A stretch of 9,632 bases of DNA from Pseudomonadota bacterium (lineage in GTDB: Bacteria; Pseudomonadota; Gammaproteobacteria; Burkholderiales; Rhodocyclaceae): positions 1 to 9,632 of the forward strand of contig JAJZPJ010000099.1 in assembly GCA_021811225.1 (NCBI GenBank), given 5' to 3'. The position numbers were made by a program, and so were the translations under genes. Positions 1 to 7,312 of this stretch are shown here, piece by piece (positions within the stretch are counted from its first letter, which is position 1; every line of letters begins with the position of its first letter). The notes under the pieces are model-generated. The model had not been told where the DNA came from. It did not search any database and worked only from the letters and a program-made list of their open reading frames with translations.

Positions 1-105
1 ATCGACCGGAACGTCAAGAACGGCTTCGGCGTGATGGCGGACGACGTGGTCGCCGCCCTCTACGCGCTCTTGGCGCTGGCGCTGGCCAAGTCCTGGCTGG
101 GCTGA
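1..105 (+). CDS. pgpA: Phosphatidylglycerophosphatase A, C-terminal end (partial)
   Basis: Only the last 34 codons and the TGA stop are present; the rest lies before the window. The visible residues contain GFGVMADDVVAALYA, which matches the conserved C-terminal block of PgpA (a G-x-G-x-M-x-D-D-x-x-A-x-x-Y-A pattern), followed by a hydrophobic Leu/Ala segment that fits the last membrane helix. PgpA is an inner-membrane enzyme that removes phosphate from phosphatidylglycerophosphate to give phosphatidylglycerol. The stop codon lies 2 nt before the pncC start, so the two are probably cotranscribed. The pgpA–pncC–recA order is familiar in betaproteobacteria. The assignment rests on this short tail and the neighbours, so it is good but not certain. 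Confidence 0.8.
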   Translation: MDRNVKNGFGVMADDVVAALYALLALALAKSWLG

Positions 106-107
106 GC

Positions 108-614
108 ATGGAGACGGAACTGCGCCAGCTCTCGGAGGCGGTCGGCGCCGCGCTGATGCGCCGTCAACTGCTGCTCGCCTGCGCCGAATCCTGCACCGGC
201 GGCTGGGCGGCGACGGTGGTCACCGCCACCGCCGGCAGCTCGGACTGGTTCGAGCGCGGCTTCGTCACCTATTCCAATAGCGCGAAACGGGAAATGCTCG
301 GGGTGCCCGAAGCCACGCTGGCAGACCACGGCGCGGTCAGCGAAGAGACCGCGCGCGCGATGGCGGAAGGCGCATTGGCGCATTCCCGGGCCGGCATCGC
401 GCTGGCGATCACCGGCATCGCCGGTCCTGGGGGTGGCTCACCCGGCAAGCCGGTGGGCACCGTATGCTTCTCCTGGTGCCGCCGGGGTGAAACCGCCGAG
501 AGCGAGACCCGGCGCTTTGTCGGAAACCGCGAGCAGGTCAGGCGTCAAGCCGTGATTCACGCCCTGTCCGGCCTCCTGGCCAGGCTGGAAGGTACCGCAA
601 AAACTGTGCCATAA
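108..614 (+). CDS. pncC: Nicotinamide-nucleotide amidohydrolase (CinA C-terminal domain protein)
   Basis: This 168-residue protein consists of the CinA C-terminal domain alone, without the N-terminal MoCF/COG1058 domain of full-length CinA. It should deamidate nicotinamide mononucleotide to nicotinate mononucleotide in the cytoplasm, recycling NMN released by DNA ligase. Visible family motifs are AESCTGG (residues 26-32) with the probable nucleophile Ser28, YSNSAK (55-60) with Tyr55 and Lys60, the LGV that follows, and the glycine-rich TGIAGPGGG (102-110) followed by KPVGTV. The length fits the stand-alone PncC family. The ATG at 108 is 2 nt after the pgpA stop and has no strong Shine-Dalgarno, which suggests translational coupling. 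Its stop codon overlaps the candidate recA promoter. Linkage to recA is common for cinA/pncC. The older name in annotation is cinA or ygaD. Confidence 0.93.
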   Translation: METELRQLSEAVGAALMRRQLLLACAESCTGGWAATVVTATAGSSDWFERGFVTYSNSAKREMLGVPEATLADHGAVSEETARAMAEGALAHSRAGIALAITGIAGPGGGSPGKPVGTVCFSWCRRGETAESETRRFVGNREQVRRQAVIHALSGLLARLEGTAKTVP

Positions 615-619
615 TCCAT
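586..619 (+). promoter_or_regulatory. Candidate recA promoter with degenerate SOS (LexA) box
   Basis: At 610-615 lies CATAAT, one base from the -10 consensus. The best -35 candidate is a poor TGGAAG at 586-591, 18 nt upstream. Over the -10 sits CTGTGCCATAATCCAT (604-619), which matches the LexA pattern CTGT-N8-ACAG at CTGT and at the inner CA but ends in T instead of G. A start near 622 would leave a leader of about 20 nt before the recA ATG. RecA is normally LexA-controlled, so an operator is expected about here. The match is imperfect and the element overlaps the pncC stop codon, so this is a position-supported guess. Confidence 0.35.
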
Positions 620-640
620 TCAATTCGCAAAGGAACCCTC

Positions 641-1659
<1,019 letters not shown>

Positions 1660-1663
<4 letters not shown>

Positions 1664-2112
1664 GCTCGCTGCGCCAAAAGGCGCTGCAGCTATTGACCCG
1701 GCGCGAGCACAGCCGCTTCGAGCTCGCGCAGAAACTTGCCAAACTGGGCTCCGCCGAAGAAATCACCGCCGTGCTCGACCATCTCGAACAAACCGGGCTG
1801 CTCTCCGACCGGCGCGCCGCCGCGGCTTACCTCGCCGGCCACGCCGCGCGCTTCGGTACCGCCAGGCTGAAATACGCGCTGCGCCTCAAGGGCATCGCGG
1901 CGGATCTGATCGATGCCGGCCTGGAAGGCGATATGGCCGCAGCGCTGGGCAGCGAAGAGTCCCGGGCGCGCGAAGTCTGGCGGCGCAAGTTCGGACGGGC
2001 GCCCGCCGACGCCCGCGAATGGGCGAGACAGGCGCGCTTCCTGCAAAGCCGCGGCTTCTCGACCGAGGCCATCACCAAGATCCTGAGAGCGACGCAAGAT
2101 GACGACGTCTGA
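1660..2112 (+). CDS. recX: Regulatory protein RecX
   Basis: RecX binds RecA filaments and limits their extension and activity. The start is taken as GTG at 1660, whose last three bases overlap the recA TGA (sequence GTGA), the usual recA–recX translational coupling. This gives 150 residues, typical for the family. The frame is also open upstream through recA, but that part is only a shadow of recA. Recognisable RecX blocks are REHSRFELAQKL (15-26), the segment ending in LLSDRRAAAAYL (48-58), RFGTARLKYALRLKGI (64-79), and the C-terminal KFG...WARQARFLQSRGF pattern (110-133). The protein is helical and probably forms the three tandem three-helix repeats of RecX. Its last 14 nt overlap the start of lptB. 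Expression should follow recA, with less product because of the coupled GTG start. Confidence 0.95.
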
Positions 2113-2839
2113 ACCCGCCTGCACCCTCAAGGTCACCGGTCTGCACAAGAAATTCAAGTCGCGCACCGTGGTCAAGGACGTCTCCTTCGACGTCGGCAGC
2201 GGCGAAGTGATCGGCCTCCTGGGCCCCAACGGCGCCGGCAAGACCACCTGCTTCTACATGATCGTCGGCCTGGTGGCGACCGACGGCGGCGCCATTCGCC
2301 TCGACGACACCGAGCTCACCCACATGCCGATCCACAAGCGGGCGCGGCTGGGCCTGTCCTACCTGCCGCAGGAGAACTCGGTGTTCAGGAAACTCACGGT
2401 GGCCGACAACGTCCGCGCCGTGCTCGAATTGCAGAAGTTCTCCAAGGACGAGATCGAGGGACACTTGGACGACCTGCTGCAGGAGCTGCACATCAGCCAC
2501 CTGCGCAACCGGGCCGCGATCTCGCTCTCGGGCGGCGAGCGCCGCCGCGTCGAGATCGCCCGGGCGCTGGCCACCGAGCCGCGCTTCATCCTGCTCGACG
2601 AACCCTTCGCCGGGGTCGACCCGATCGCCGTGATCGACATCCAGAAGATCATCGGTTTCCTCAGGGAACGCGGCATCGGCATCCTGATCACCGACCACAA
2701 CGTGCGCGAGACGCTGGGCATCTGCGATCGCGCCACGATCATCAACGCCGGCGAAGTGCTGGCCTCCGGCCAGCCGGACGAAATCGTCGATAACGAGAGC
2801 GTACGCAAGGTTTATCTCGGCGAAAACTTCCGCATGTGA
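2099..2839 (+). CDS. lptB: Lipopolysaccharide export ABC transporter ATP-binding protein LptB
   Basis: LptB is the cytoplasmic ATPase dimer that drives LptF/LptG to extract lipopolysaccharide from the inner membrane and push it along the LptC–LptA–LptD bridge. The 246 residues show a complete ABC domain: Walker A GPNGAGKT (42-49), Q-loop LPQE (Gln91), signature LSGGE (143-147), Walker B FILLDE (163-168) with catalytic Glu168, and switch His200 in TDHNVRET. YLPQENSVFRKLT (88-100) is the LptB-specific form of the Q-loop region, where a Phe contacts the LptFG coupling helices. The C-terminus ending VRKVYLGENFRM is also typical of LptB. The ATG overlaps recX by 14 nt and rpoN follows after 1 nt. 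lptB–rpoN linkage is classic, but the usual lptC and lptA genes are absent immediately upstream. Confidence 0.97.
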   Translation: MTTSEPACTLKVTGLHKKFKSRTVVKDVSFDVGSGEVIGLLGPNGAGKTTCFYMIVGLVATDGGAIRLDDTELTHMPIHKRARLGLSYLPQENSVFRKLTVADNVRAVLELQKFSKDEIEGHLDDLLQELHISHLRNRAAISLSGGERRRVEIARALATEPRFILLDEPFAGVDPIAVIDIQKIIGFLRERGIGILITDHNVRETLGICDRATIINAGEVLASGQPDEIVDNESVRKVYLGENFRM

Positions 2840-2840
2840 C

Positions 2841-4289
2841 ATGAAACAGACGCTGCAGCTCAAACTCTCCCAGCATCTTGCGCTCACCCCGCAATTGCAG
2901 TTGTCGATCCGGCTGCTGCAGCTGTCGACGCTGGAGCTCAACCAGGAGATCGAGCAGTTCCTCCACGAGAATCCGCTGCTCGAGCGCGACGAGCCGGAAG
3001 AGGGCGCCGCCCCCTTCGTTCCCGCCCAAGGCCAGGCGGTGCAGGAACAGGCGGCGCCGGCCGCCGCCGAACGCAGCGAGGCGTCCGGATTCGACGAGAG
3101 CAGCGAACCGAGCTGGGGCAACGATGCCCCGGCCAACCACGGCCCGCGCGACGACGACGATTCCGACTACGCCGACATCCAGACCGCCGCGACCTCGCTG
3201 CGCGACCATCTCGGCGCGCAACTGGCGCTGACGCCGTTCTCCGACCGTGACCGCGCCCTGGTCTCCTTCCTGATCGAGGCCTTGGACGACAGCGGCTACC
3301 TCGGCCAGAGCCTGGAGGACCTGGTCGGCGTGCTGGCCGAAGAGCGCGAGGATGCCGACCGAGAGGAATTGCTGGCGGAGCTGCAGATCGCGCTGAAGCT
3401 GCTGCAGAACTTCGATCCGCCCGGCATCGCCGCGCGCAGTCCGAGCGAATGCCTGGCGCTGCAGCTCTCGGGACGGCCGGTCGATCCGACGCGCGACCTG
3501 GCGCTCGCCATCGTGGGCGCGCACCTGGACCTGCTCGCCGCACGCGACTTCGCCAAGCTGAAGAAGCTGCTGCGCTGCGGCGACGACGCCCTGCGCGCCG
3601 CCCACGCCCTGATCCGCAGCCTCGATCCGCGCCCGGGCGCGCGCTATTCGCTGCTCGACACCCGCTACATCATCCCCGACGTGGTGGTCAGGAAGCTGCG
3701 CGGGGTGTGGACCGCCAGCCTCAACCCGGACGCGATGCCGCGTCTGCACATCAACCGTCTCTACGCCGGCATCCTGCAGCGCAGCCGCGGCACCGGCGGC
3801 AGCAGCGCCGGGCTGGCGAGCCAGCTGCAGGAAGCGAAGTGGCTGATCAAGAACGTGCAGCAGCGCTTCGACACCATCCTGCGCGTCTCCCAGGCGATCG
3901 TCGACCGCCAGCGCCAGTTCCTGGAGCACGGCGAGGTGGCGATGCGGCCGCTGACGCTGCGCGAAATCGCCGACACGCTCGGCCTGCACGAATCGACCAT
4001 TTCGCGCGTGACCACGCAGAAATTCATGGCCAGCCCGCGCGGTATTTTCGAATTAAAATATTTTTTCGGCAGCCACGTCGCCACCGAGGCCGGCGGCGAG
4101 GCATCCTCCACCGCGATCCGCGCGCTCATCAAACAACTGGTGAGCGCGGAAGACGGCCACAAGCCGCTCTCCGACGCCAAGATCACGGAAATCCTCGGCC
4201 AGCAAGGCATCGTCGTGGCGCGGCGGACCGTCGCCAAGTACCGCGATGCGCTCAACATCCCGCCGGTCAATTTGCGCAAAACCCTCTGA
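2841..4289 (+). CDS. rpoN: RNA polymerase sigma-54 factor RpoN
   Basis: Sigma-54 directs RNA polymerase to -24/-12 promoters that need AAA+ activators, controlling nitrogen metabolism, motility and other functions. The 482 residues follow the family plan. Region I (1-50) opens with MKQTLQLKLSQHLALTPQLQ and is Gln/Leu-rich. Region II (about 51-115) is acidic and low-complexity, including GPRDDDDSDYAD. The core-binding region then follows. The helix-turn-helix is around TLREIADTLGLHESTISRVT (372-391), followed by the conserved FELKYFF (403-409). The RpoN box ARRTVAKYRD lies at 460-469 and differs from the consensus ARRTVAKYRE only by the last residue, a conservative Glu-to-Asp change. ATG 2841 is 1 nt after the lptB stop and lacks a clear Shine-Dalgarno, so coupling is likely. 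An AT-rich patch encodes the FELKYFF segment. Confidence 0.98.
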   Translation: MKQTLQLKLSQHLALTPQLQLSIRLLQLSTLELNQEIEQFLHENPLLERDEPEEGAAPFVPAQGQAVQEQAAPAAAERSEASGFDESSEPSWGNDAPANHGPRDDDDSDYADIQTAATSLRDHLGAQLALTPFSDRDRALVSFLIEALDDSGYLGQSLEDLVGVLAEEREDADREELLAELQIALKLLQNFDPPGIAARSPSECLALQLSGRPVDPTRDLALAIVGAHLDLLAARDFAKLKKLLRCGDDALRAAHALIRSLDPRPGARYSLLDTRYIIPDVVVRKLRGVWTASLNPDAMPRLHINRLYAGILQRSRGTGGSSAGLASQLQEAKWLIKNVQQRFDTILRVSQAIVDRQRQFLEHGEVAMRPLTLREIADTLGLHESTISRVTTQKFMASPRGIFELKYFFGSHVATEAGGEASSTAIRALIKQLVSAEDGHKPLSDAKITEILGQQGIVVARRTVAKYRDALNIPPVNLRKTL

Positions 4290-4301
4290 TTAGGAGAAAT
4301 C

Positions 4302-4622
4302 ATGAACATCAACATCACCGGTCATCACGTGGAAGTCACACCGGCCATCAATGACTACGTCACCGCCAAGCTCGACCGCGTGATCCGCCATTTCGACAGC
4401 GTCACCAGCGTCCATGTGATCCTGTCGGTCGATAAGCTCAATCAGAAGGCCGAGATCACCCTGCACGTCAAGGGCAAGGACATCTACGCCGACAGCATCG
4501 AGCCCGACCTCTACGCCGCCATCGACACCCTGATCGACAAGCTCGACCGTCAGGTGGTGAAATACAAGGAAATTCAGTCCAATCACGCCCACGAAGGCCT
4601 CAAGCGTCAGCCCGCCGAGTGA
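4302..4622 (+). CDS. hpf: Ribosome hibernation promoting factor, short form (HPF/RaiA family)
   Basis: This 106-residue protein belongs to the HPF/YfiA family, which binds the decoding region of the 30S subunit in stationary phase or starvation and blocks translation while helping 100S dimer formation. It starts MNINITGHHVEVTPAINDYV, the usual family N-terminus, continues with the beta-strand segment SVHVILSVDKLNQKAEITLHVKGKDI split over about residues 36-61, and has the helical stretch DLYAAIDTLIDKLDRQVVKYKE (69-90). The length fits short HPF (about 95-110) and there is no C-terminal dimerisation domain of long HPF. It has a strong Shine-Dalgarno AGGAG (4292-4296) 5 nt before the ATG and follows rpoN by 12 nt. 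The rpoN–hpf–ptsN order is widely conserved. An 82-nt gap with a probable promoter separates it from ptsN. Confidence 0.95.
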   Translation: MNINITGHHVEVTPAINDYVTAKLDRVIRHFDSVTSVHVILSVDKLNQKAEITLHVKGKDIYADSIEPDLYAAIDTLIDKLDRQVVKYKEIQSNHAHEGLKRQPAE

Positions 4623-4630
4623 GGACCGGA

Positions 4631-4672
4631 CGGGGGCCAGGCCGGCCGTTTCGCGGTATACTGCGGCCCCCG
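4631..4672. repeat. GC-rich inverted repeat in the hpf–ptsN gap
   Basis: CGGGGGCC (4631-4638) is perfectly complementary to GGCCCCCG (4665-4672), giving an 8-bp stem around a 26-nt loop. Three further pairs (4626-4628 with 4675-4677) are possible after a short interruption. There is no T-tract behind it, so it does not look like a standard intrinsic terminator. The loop contains the TATACT -10 candidate of ptsN, and GGCCGGCC palindrome at 4640-4647. It could be an operator, a weak attenuator or mRNA end-protecting hairpin for the upstream transcript, or a chance product of high GC. Confidence 0.4.
4657..4662 (+). promoter_or_regulatory. Candidate -10 box for ptsN–hprK
   Basis: TATACT matches the sigma-70 -10 consensus at five of six positions and stands out in very GC-rich surroundings (CGCGGTATACTGCGG). 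No good -35 hexamer is seen 16-18 nt upstream, where the sequence is G/C-rich. A start near 4669 would give a leader of about 36 nt before the ptsN ATG. The position in the largest intergenic gap of the + strand run supports it. Confidence 0.45.
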
Positions 4673-4704
4673 ATCGGCACAGGCTGTTCCTGCCACCGTT
4701 TCCG

Positions 4705-5190
4705 ATGAACCAGATCGCCCGACTCCTGCCCCCCGCGAACATCGTCCTCGACCTCGAAGCCAGCAGCAAGAAGCGGGTCTTCGAGCAGGCCGGTCTGCTG
4801 TTCGAGAACAACCAGGGCATCGCCCGCAGCAAGGTCTATGACGCCCTGTTCGCGCGCGAGAAGCTCGGTTCGACCGGTCTGGGCCAGGGTATCGCCATCC
4901 CGCACGGCCGCATCAAGGGCCTGAAGGAGGCCGTCGGCGGCTTCCTGCGCCTGGCCACGCCGGTGCAGTTCGACGCTCCCGACGGCAAGCCGGTCGCCAT
5001 GGCCTTCGTGCTGCTGGTGCCCGAGGCCGCCACCGAACTGCACCTGCAGATCCTCTCGGTGCTGGCCGAGATGTTCTCGGGCAGGGCCTTTCGCGAACAG
5101 CTCGCCAGCGCACAAGACCCCGCCGCGGTCCATCTCCTTTTCGCAAACTGGCAGCCGGATGAACAGCCTGATCGTCGCTCAGCTGTTTGA
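4705..5190 (+). CDS. ptsN: Nitrogen-related PTS EIIA protein (EIIA-Ntr)
   Basis: EIIA-Ntr is a cytoplasmic phosphocarrier of the nitrogen PTS that accepts phosphate from NPr/HPr and, according to its phosphorylation state, regulates partners such as potassium transport and sensor kinases. The 161 residues show the PTS EIIA type-2 fold: SKKRVFEQAG (21-30), the family block REKLGSTGLGQGIAIPHGRI (51-70) with phospho-accepting His67, and the second half containing TPVQFDAPDGKPVAMAFVLL and a HLQILSVLAEMF helix. The start MNQIARLLPP fits the family N-terminus, although the ATG at 4705 has no clear Shine-Dalgarno. The last 10 codons overlap hprK. The neighbours rpoN, hpf and hprK agree with the call. 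It does not transport sugar; no EIIB or EIIC gene is nearby. Confidence 0.96.
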   Translation: MNQIARLLPPANIVLDLEASSKKRVFEQAGLLFENNQGIARSKVYDALFAREKLGSTGLGQGIAIPHGRIKGLKEAVGGFLRLATPVQFDAPDGKPVAMAFVLLVPEAATELHLQILSVLAEMFSGRAFREQLASAQDPAAVHLLFANWQPDEQPDRRSAV

Positions 5191-6091
5191 GCGCAACCGC
5201 GACAGGCTGCGCCTGGAGTGGGTGTGCGGCTCGCTCAACGCTCCGCTGAAGCCGCCGCACGAGGTCTCTCCGGCGAACCTGGTCGGCCATCTCAACCTGA
5301 TCCACCCCGACCGCGTCCAGGTGCTCGGCACGCCCGAGATCGACTGGGCCAACCGCCAACCGGTGACGAAGGTGCAGCACCATATCGGCGAGATCATCAG
5401 CGCCAGGCCGCCGGCGCTGATCATCGCCGACGGCTGCAGCGTGCCCGAGGTGATCAGGGAACTGTGCGCCGAGGGCGACACGCCGCTATTCATCACCCCG
5501 CTCTCGGCGGCCTCGGTGATCGACGCGCTGCGCCTCTTCCTGTCGCGCAACCTGGCCGAGTCGGTGTCGCTGCACGGCGTGTTCATGGACGTGCTGGGCA
5601 TGGGCGTGCTGATCACCGGCGACTCGGGTGCGGGCAAGAGCGAGCTGGGCCTGGAACTGATCTCGCGCGGCCACGGCCTGGTCGCCGACGACGTGGTCGA
5701 GGTCTCGCGCCTCTCGCCCGACACGCTGGAGGGCCGCTGTCCCGAACTGCTCAAGGACTTCCTCGAGGTGCGCGGCCTGGGGCTGCTCAACATCCGCACG
5801 ATATTCGGGGAGACCGCCTGCCGCCGCAAGATGAAGCTCAAGCTGATCGTCTGCTTGCAGAAGCAGCAGCTCGGTCTGGCCGAAGCCGCGCGTCTGCCGC
5901 TCGATGCGCAGACGGAGGCCATCCTCGGCGTGCAGGTGCGCAAGGTGTCGCTGCCCGTGGCCGCCGGCCGCAACCTCGCGGTGCTGCTCGAAGCCGCGGT
6001 GCGCTCGACCATCCTGCAGTTGCGCGGCATCGACAGCATGCAGGAATTTCTCGACCGCCAGCAGCGGGCGCTGGACGCCGACGGCCGCTGA
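5159..6091 (+). CDS. hprK: HPr kinase/phosphorylase
   Basis: HprK is a bifunctional enzyme that phosphorylates and dephosphorylates a serine in HPr (or NPr), linking carbon/energy state to PTS-dependent regulation. The 310 residues have the N-terminal domain (to about 130) and the C-terminal catalytic domain: His139 in LHGVFMDVLGMGVLITG, P-loop GDSGAGKSE (154-162), GHGLVADDVVE (171-181) with Asp177/Asp178, and the HprK signature LEVRGLGLLNIRTIFG (202-217). The ATG at 5159 is chosen because MNSLIVAQLFERNRDRLRLEWV is the expected family N-terminus, even though it lies inside ptsN and overlaps it by 32 nt. In many proteobacteria rapZ comes next; here the next gene is cfa on the other strand, 8 nt after the stop. 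No HPr or EI gene is in the window. Confidence 0.97.
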   Translation: MNSLIVAQLFERNRDRLRLEWVCGSLNAPLKPPHEVSPANLVGHLNLIHPDRVQVLGTPEIDWANRQPVTKVQHHIGEIISARPPALIIADGCSVPEVIRELCAEGDTPLFITPLSAASVIDALRLFLSRNLAESVSLHGVFMDVLGMGVLITGDSGAGKSELGLELISRGHGLVADDVVEVSRLSPDTLEGRCPELLKDFLEVRGLGLLNIRTIFGETACRRKMKLKLIVCLQKQQLGLAEAARLPLDAQTEAILGVQVRKVSLPVAAGRNLAVLLEAAVRSTILQLRGIDSMQEFLDRQQRALDADGR

Positions 6092-6099
6092 ACGGCAGC

Positions 6100-7305
6100 T
6101 CAGCCGTAGAGGTGCTCGCGGGTGAACGGGTAGGACAGCGTGCCGTCGGTCCTCGGCCGGCCGGCCAGGATCTGCGACAGCGACATCCAGCCGCGTTCGA
6201 AGGCGTGGGCCGAGCCGGCCATGTAGATGCGCCAGATGCGGTACTTCTTCTCGCCGACCAGCGCCCGCGCCCGCGCGGCATTGGCCTCGAGCCGCCCGAC
6301 CCAGTGCCACAGGGTGCGCGCATAGTGCGGGCGCAACGACTCGACATCGACGCATTCCAGCCCCTCCGAGGTCAGCGCTTCGATCACGCTGGAGACATGC
6401 GTCAGTTCTCCGCCGGGAAAGACGTACTGCTCGATGAAGTCGCTGATGCCGCTGCGGAGTCCCTGGGTGTAGAGCCCCGCGGCGGTGATGCCGTGGTTCA
6501 TCACCAGGCCGCCGGGCTCGAGCAGGCGGTGGATCTTGGCGAAATAGCGGCCGAGATTGGCGCGGCCGACGTGCTCGAACATGCCCACCGAGGCGATCTT
6601 GTCGAAGGGACTGTCCTCGGGCACCTCGCGGTAGTCCAGGAGGCGCACCTCAACCCGGTCGGCGAGCCCCAGCCGGGCAATCTCGGCGGTGACGTAGTCG
6701 TGCTGGTTCTGCGACAAGGTGATCCCTAAGCAATGCACGCCGTAATTCGCCGCCGCCCAGAAGATCAGTCCGCCCCAGCCGCAGCCGATGTCGAGCAGCC
6801 GTTCGCCGGGCTGCAACATCAGCTTGCGGCAGATCAGATCGAGCTTCTGTTCCTGGGCCAATTCCAGGCTGTCTTCCGGGCGGCGGAAATAGGCGCAGGA
6901 ATAGACGCGCCGGTCGTCGAGCCAGAGACCGAAGAAGTCGTTGGAGACGTCGTAGTGGAAGCCGATGTTCTTGCGATCGGCGGGCAGGCTGTGGCGCAGC
7001 CAGGCGAGCAGCGGACTGCCGCGCTCGTCAGCCGCGGCATCGGCGGCGCAGAGCCGCTCGCCGATCGCCAGGATTTCGTGGATGTCGCCCTCGATGTCGA
7101 ACTCGTCCTCGACGTAGGCGCGCGCCAGGCGGCCCAGGGTGGGCAAGGCCAGCGCCCGCAGCGCGGAGGGCGCGTGCAGGGTCAGGACCATCTTCTCGGG
7201 CACGCGCGGCAGGTATTCGCGGCCGTCCCAGAATTTCACCCGCAGCGGCAGTCCGCCCTGGTCCAGGCGCCGCCGCGTCTTCTGGATCAACTGCCGCTCC
7301 CACAT
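6100..7305 (-). CDS. cfa: Cyclopropane-fatty-acyl-phospholipid synthase family protein
   Basis: This SAM-dependent enzyme should add a methylene group to the double bond of unsaturated acyl chains in membrane phospholipids, a stationary-phase or stress modification. The start is ATG at 7305, since AGGAGG lies 7 nt upstream; a GTG nine codons earlier (7332) would place that Shine-Dalgarno inside the gene. The 401 residues show HYDVSNDFF (117-125), YSCAYF (135-140), the SAM-binding LDIGCGWGG (171-179), GMFEHVG (241-247) and YVFPGGEL (294-301). By comparison with E. coli Cfa the five bicarbonate-site residues are all present: Cys137, Glu244, His271, Ile273 and Tyr328. The C-terminal part (HYARTLWHWV) resembles actinobacterial mycolic-acid cyclopropane synthases more than E. 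coli Cfa, so the exact lipid product is less certain than the family. It converges with hprK at an 8-nt gap. Confidence 0.93.
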   Translation of the reverse strand: MWERQLIQKTRRRLDQGGLPLRVKFWDGREYLPRVPEKMVLTLHAPSALRALALPTLGRLARAYVEDEFDIEGDIHEILAIGERLCAADAAADERGSPLLAWLRHSLPADRKNIGFHYDVSNDFFGLWLDDRRVYSCAYFRRPEDSLELAQEQKLDLICRKLMLQPGERLLDIGCGWGGLIFWAAANYGVHCLGITLSQNQHDYVTAEIARLGLADRVEVRLLDYREVPEDSPFDKIASVGMFEHVGRANLGRYFAKIHRLLEPGGLVMNHGITAAGLYTQGLRSGISDFIEQYVFPGGELTHVSSVIEALTSEGLECVDVESLRPHYARTLWHWVGRLEANAARARALVGEKKYRIWRIYMAGSAHAFERGWMSLSQILAGRPRTDGTLSYPFTREHLYG

Positions 7306-7312
7306 GACGGTT

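Noticed and set aside
2742..3989. Long - strand open frame (415 codons) across lptB and rpoN
   Set aside because: It is antisense to two well-supported genes, has low-complexity Ala/Arg/Gln/Val composition and no recognisable domain; high GC removes stop codons.
4631..4672. Reading the hpf–ptsN inverted repeat as a rho-independent terminator
   Set aside because: The loop is 26 nt and no run of T follows the stem, so it lacks the needed features. It is listed as an inverted repeat only.
5218..6729. Long + strand open frames over hprK and across the 3' part of cfa (also 6733-8301)
   Set aside because: The frames pass through coding regions of both strands without any family motif and are explained by GC bias. 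hprK, cfa and ttcA are supported by full motif sets.
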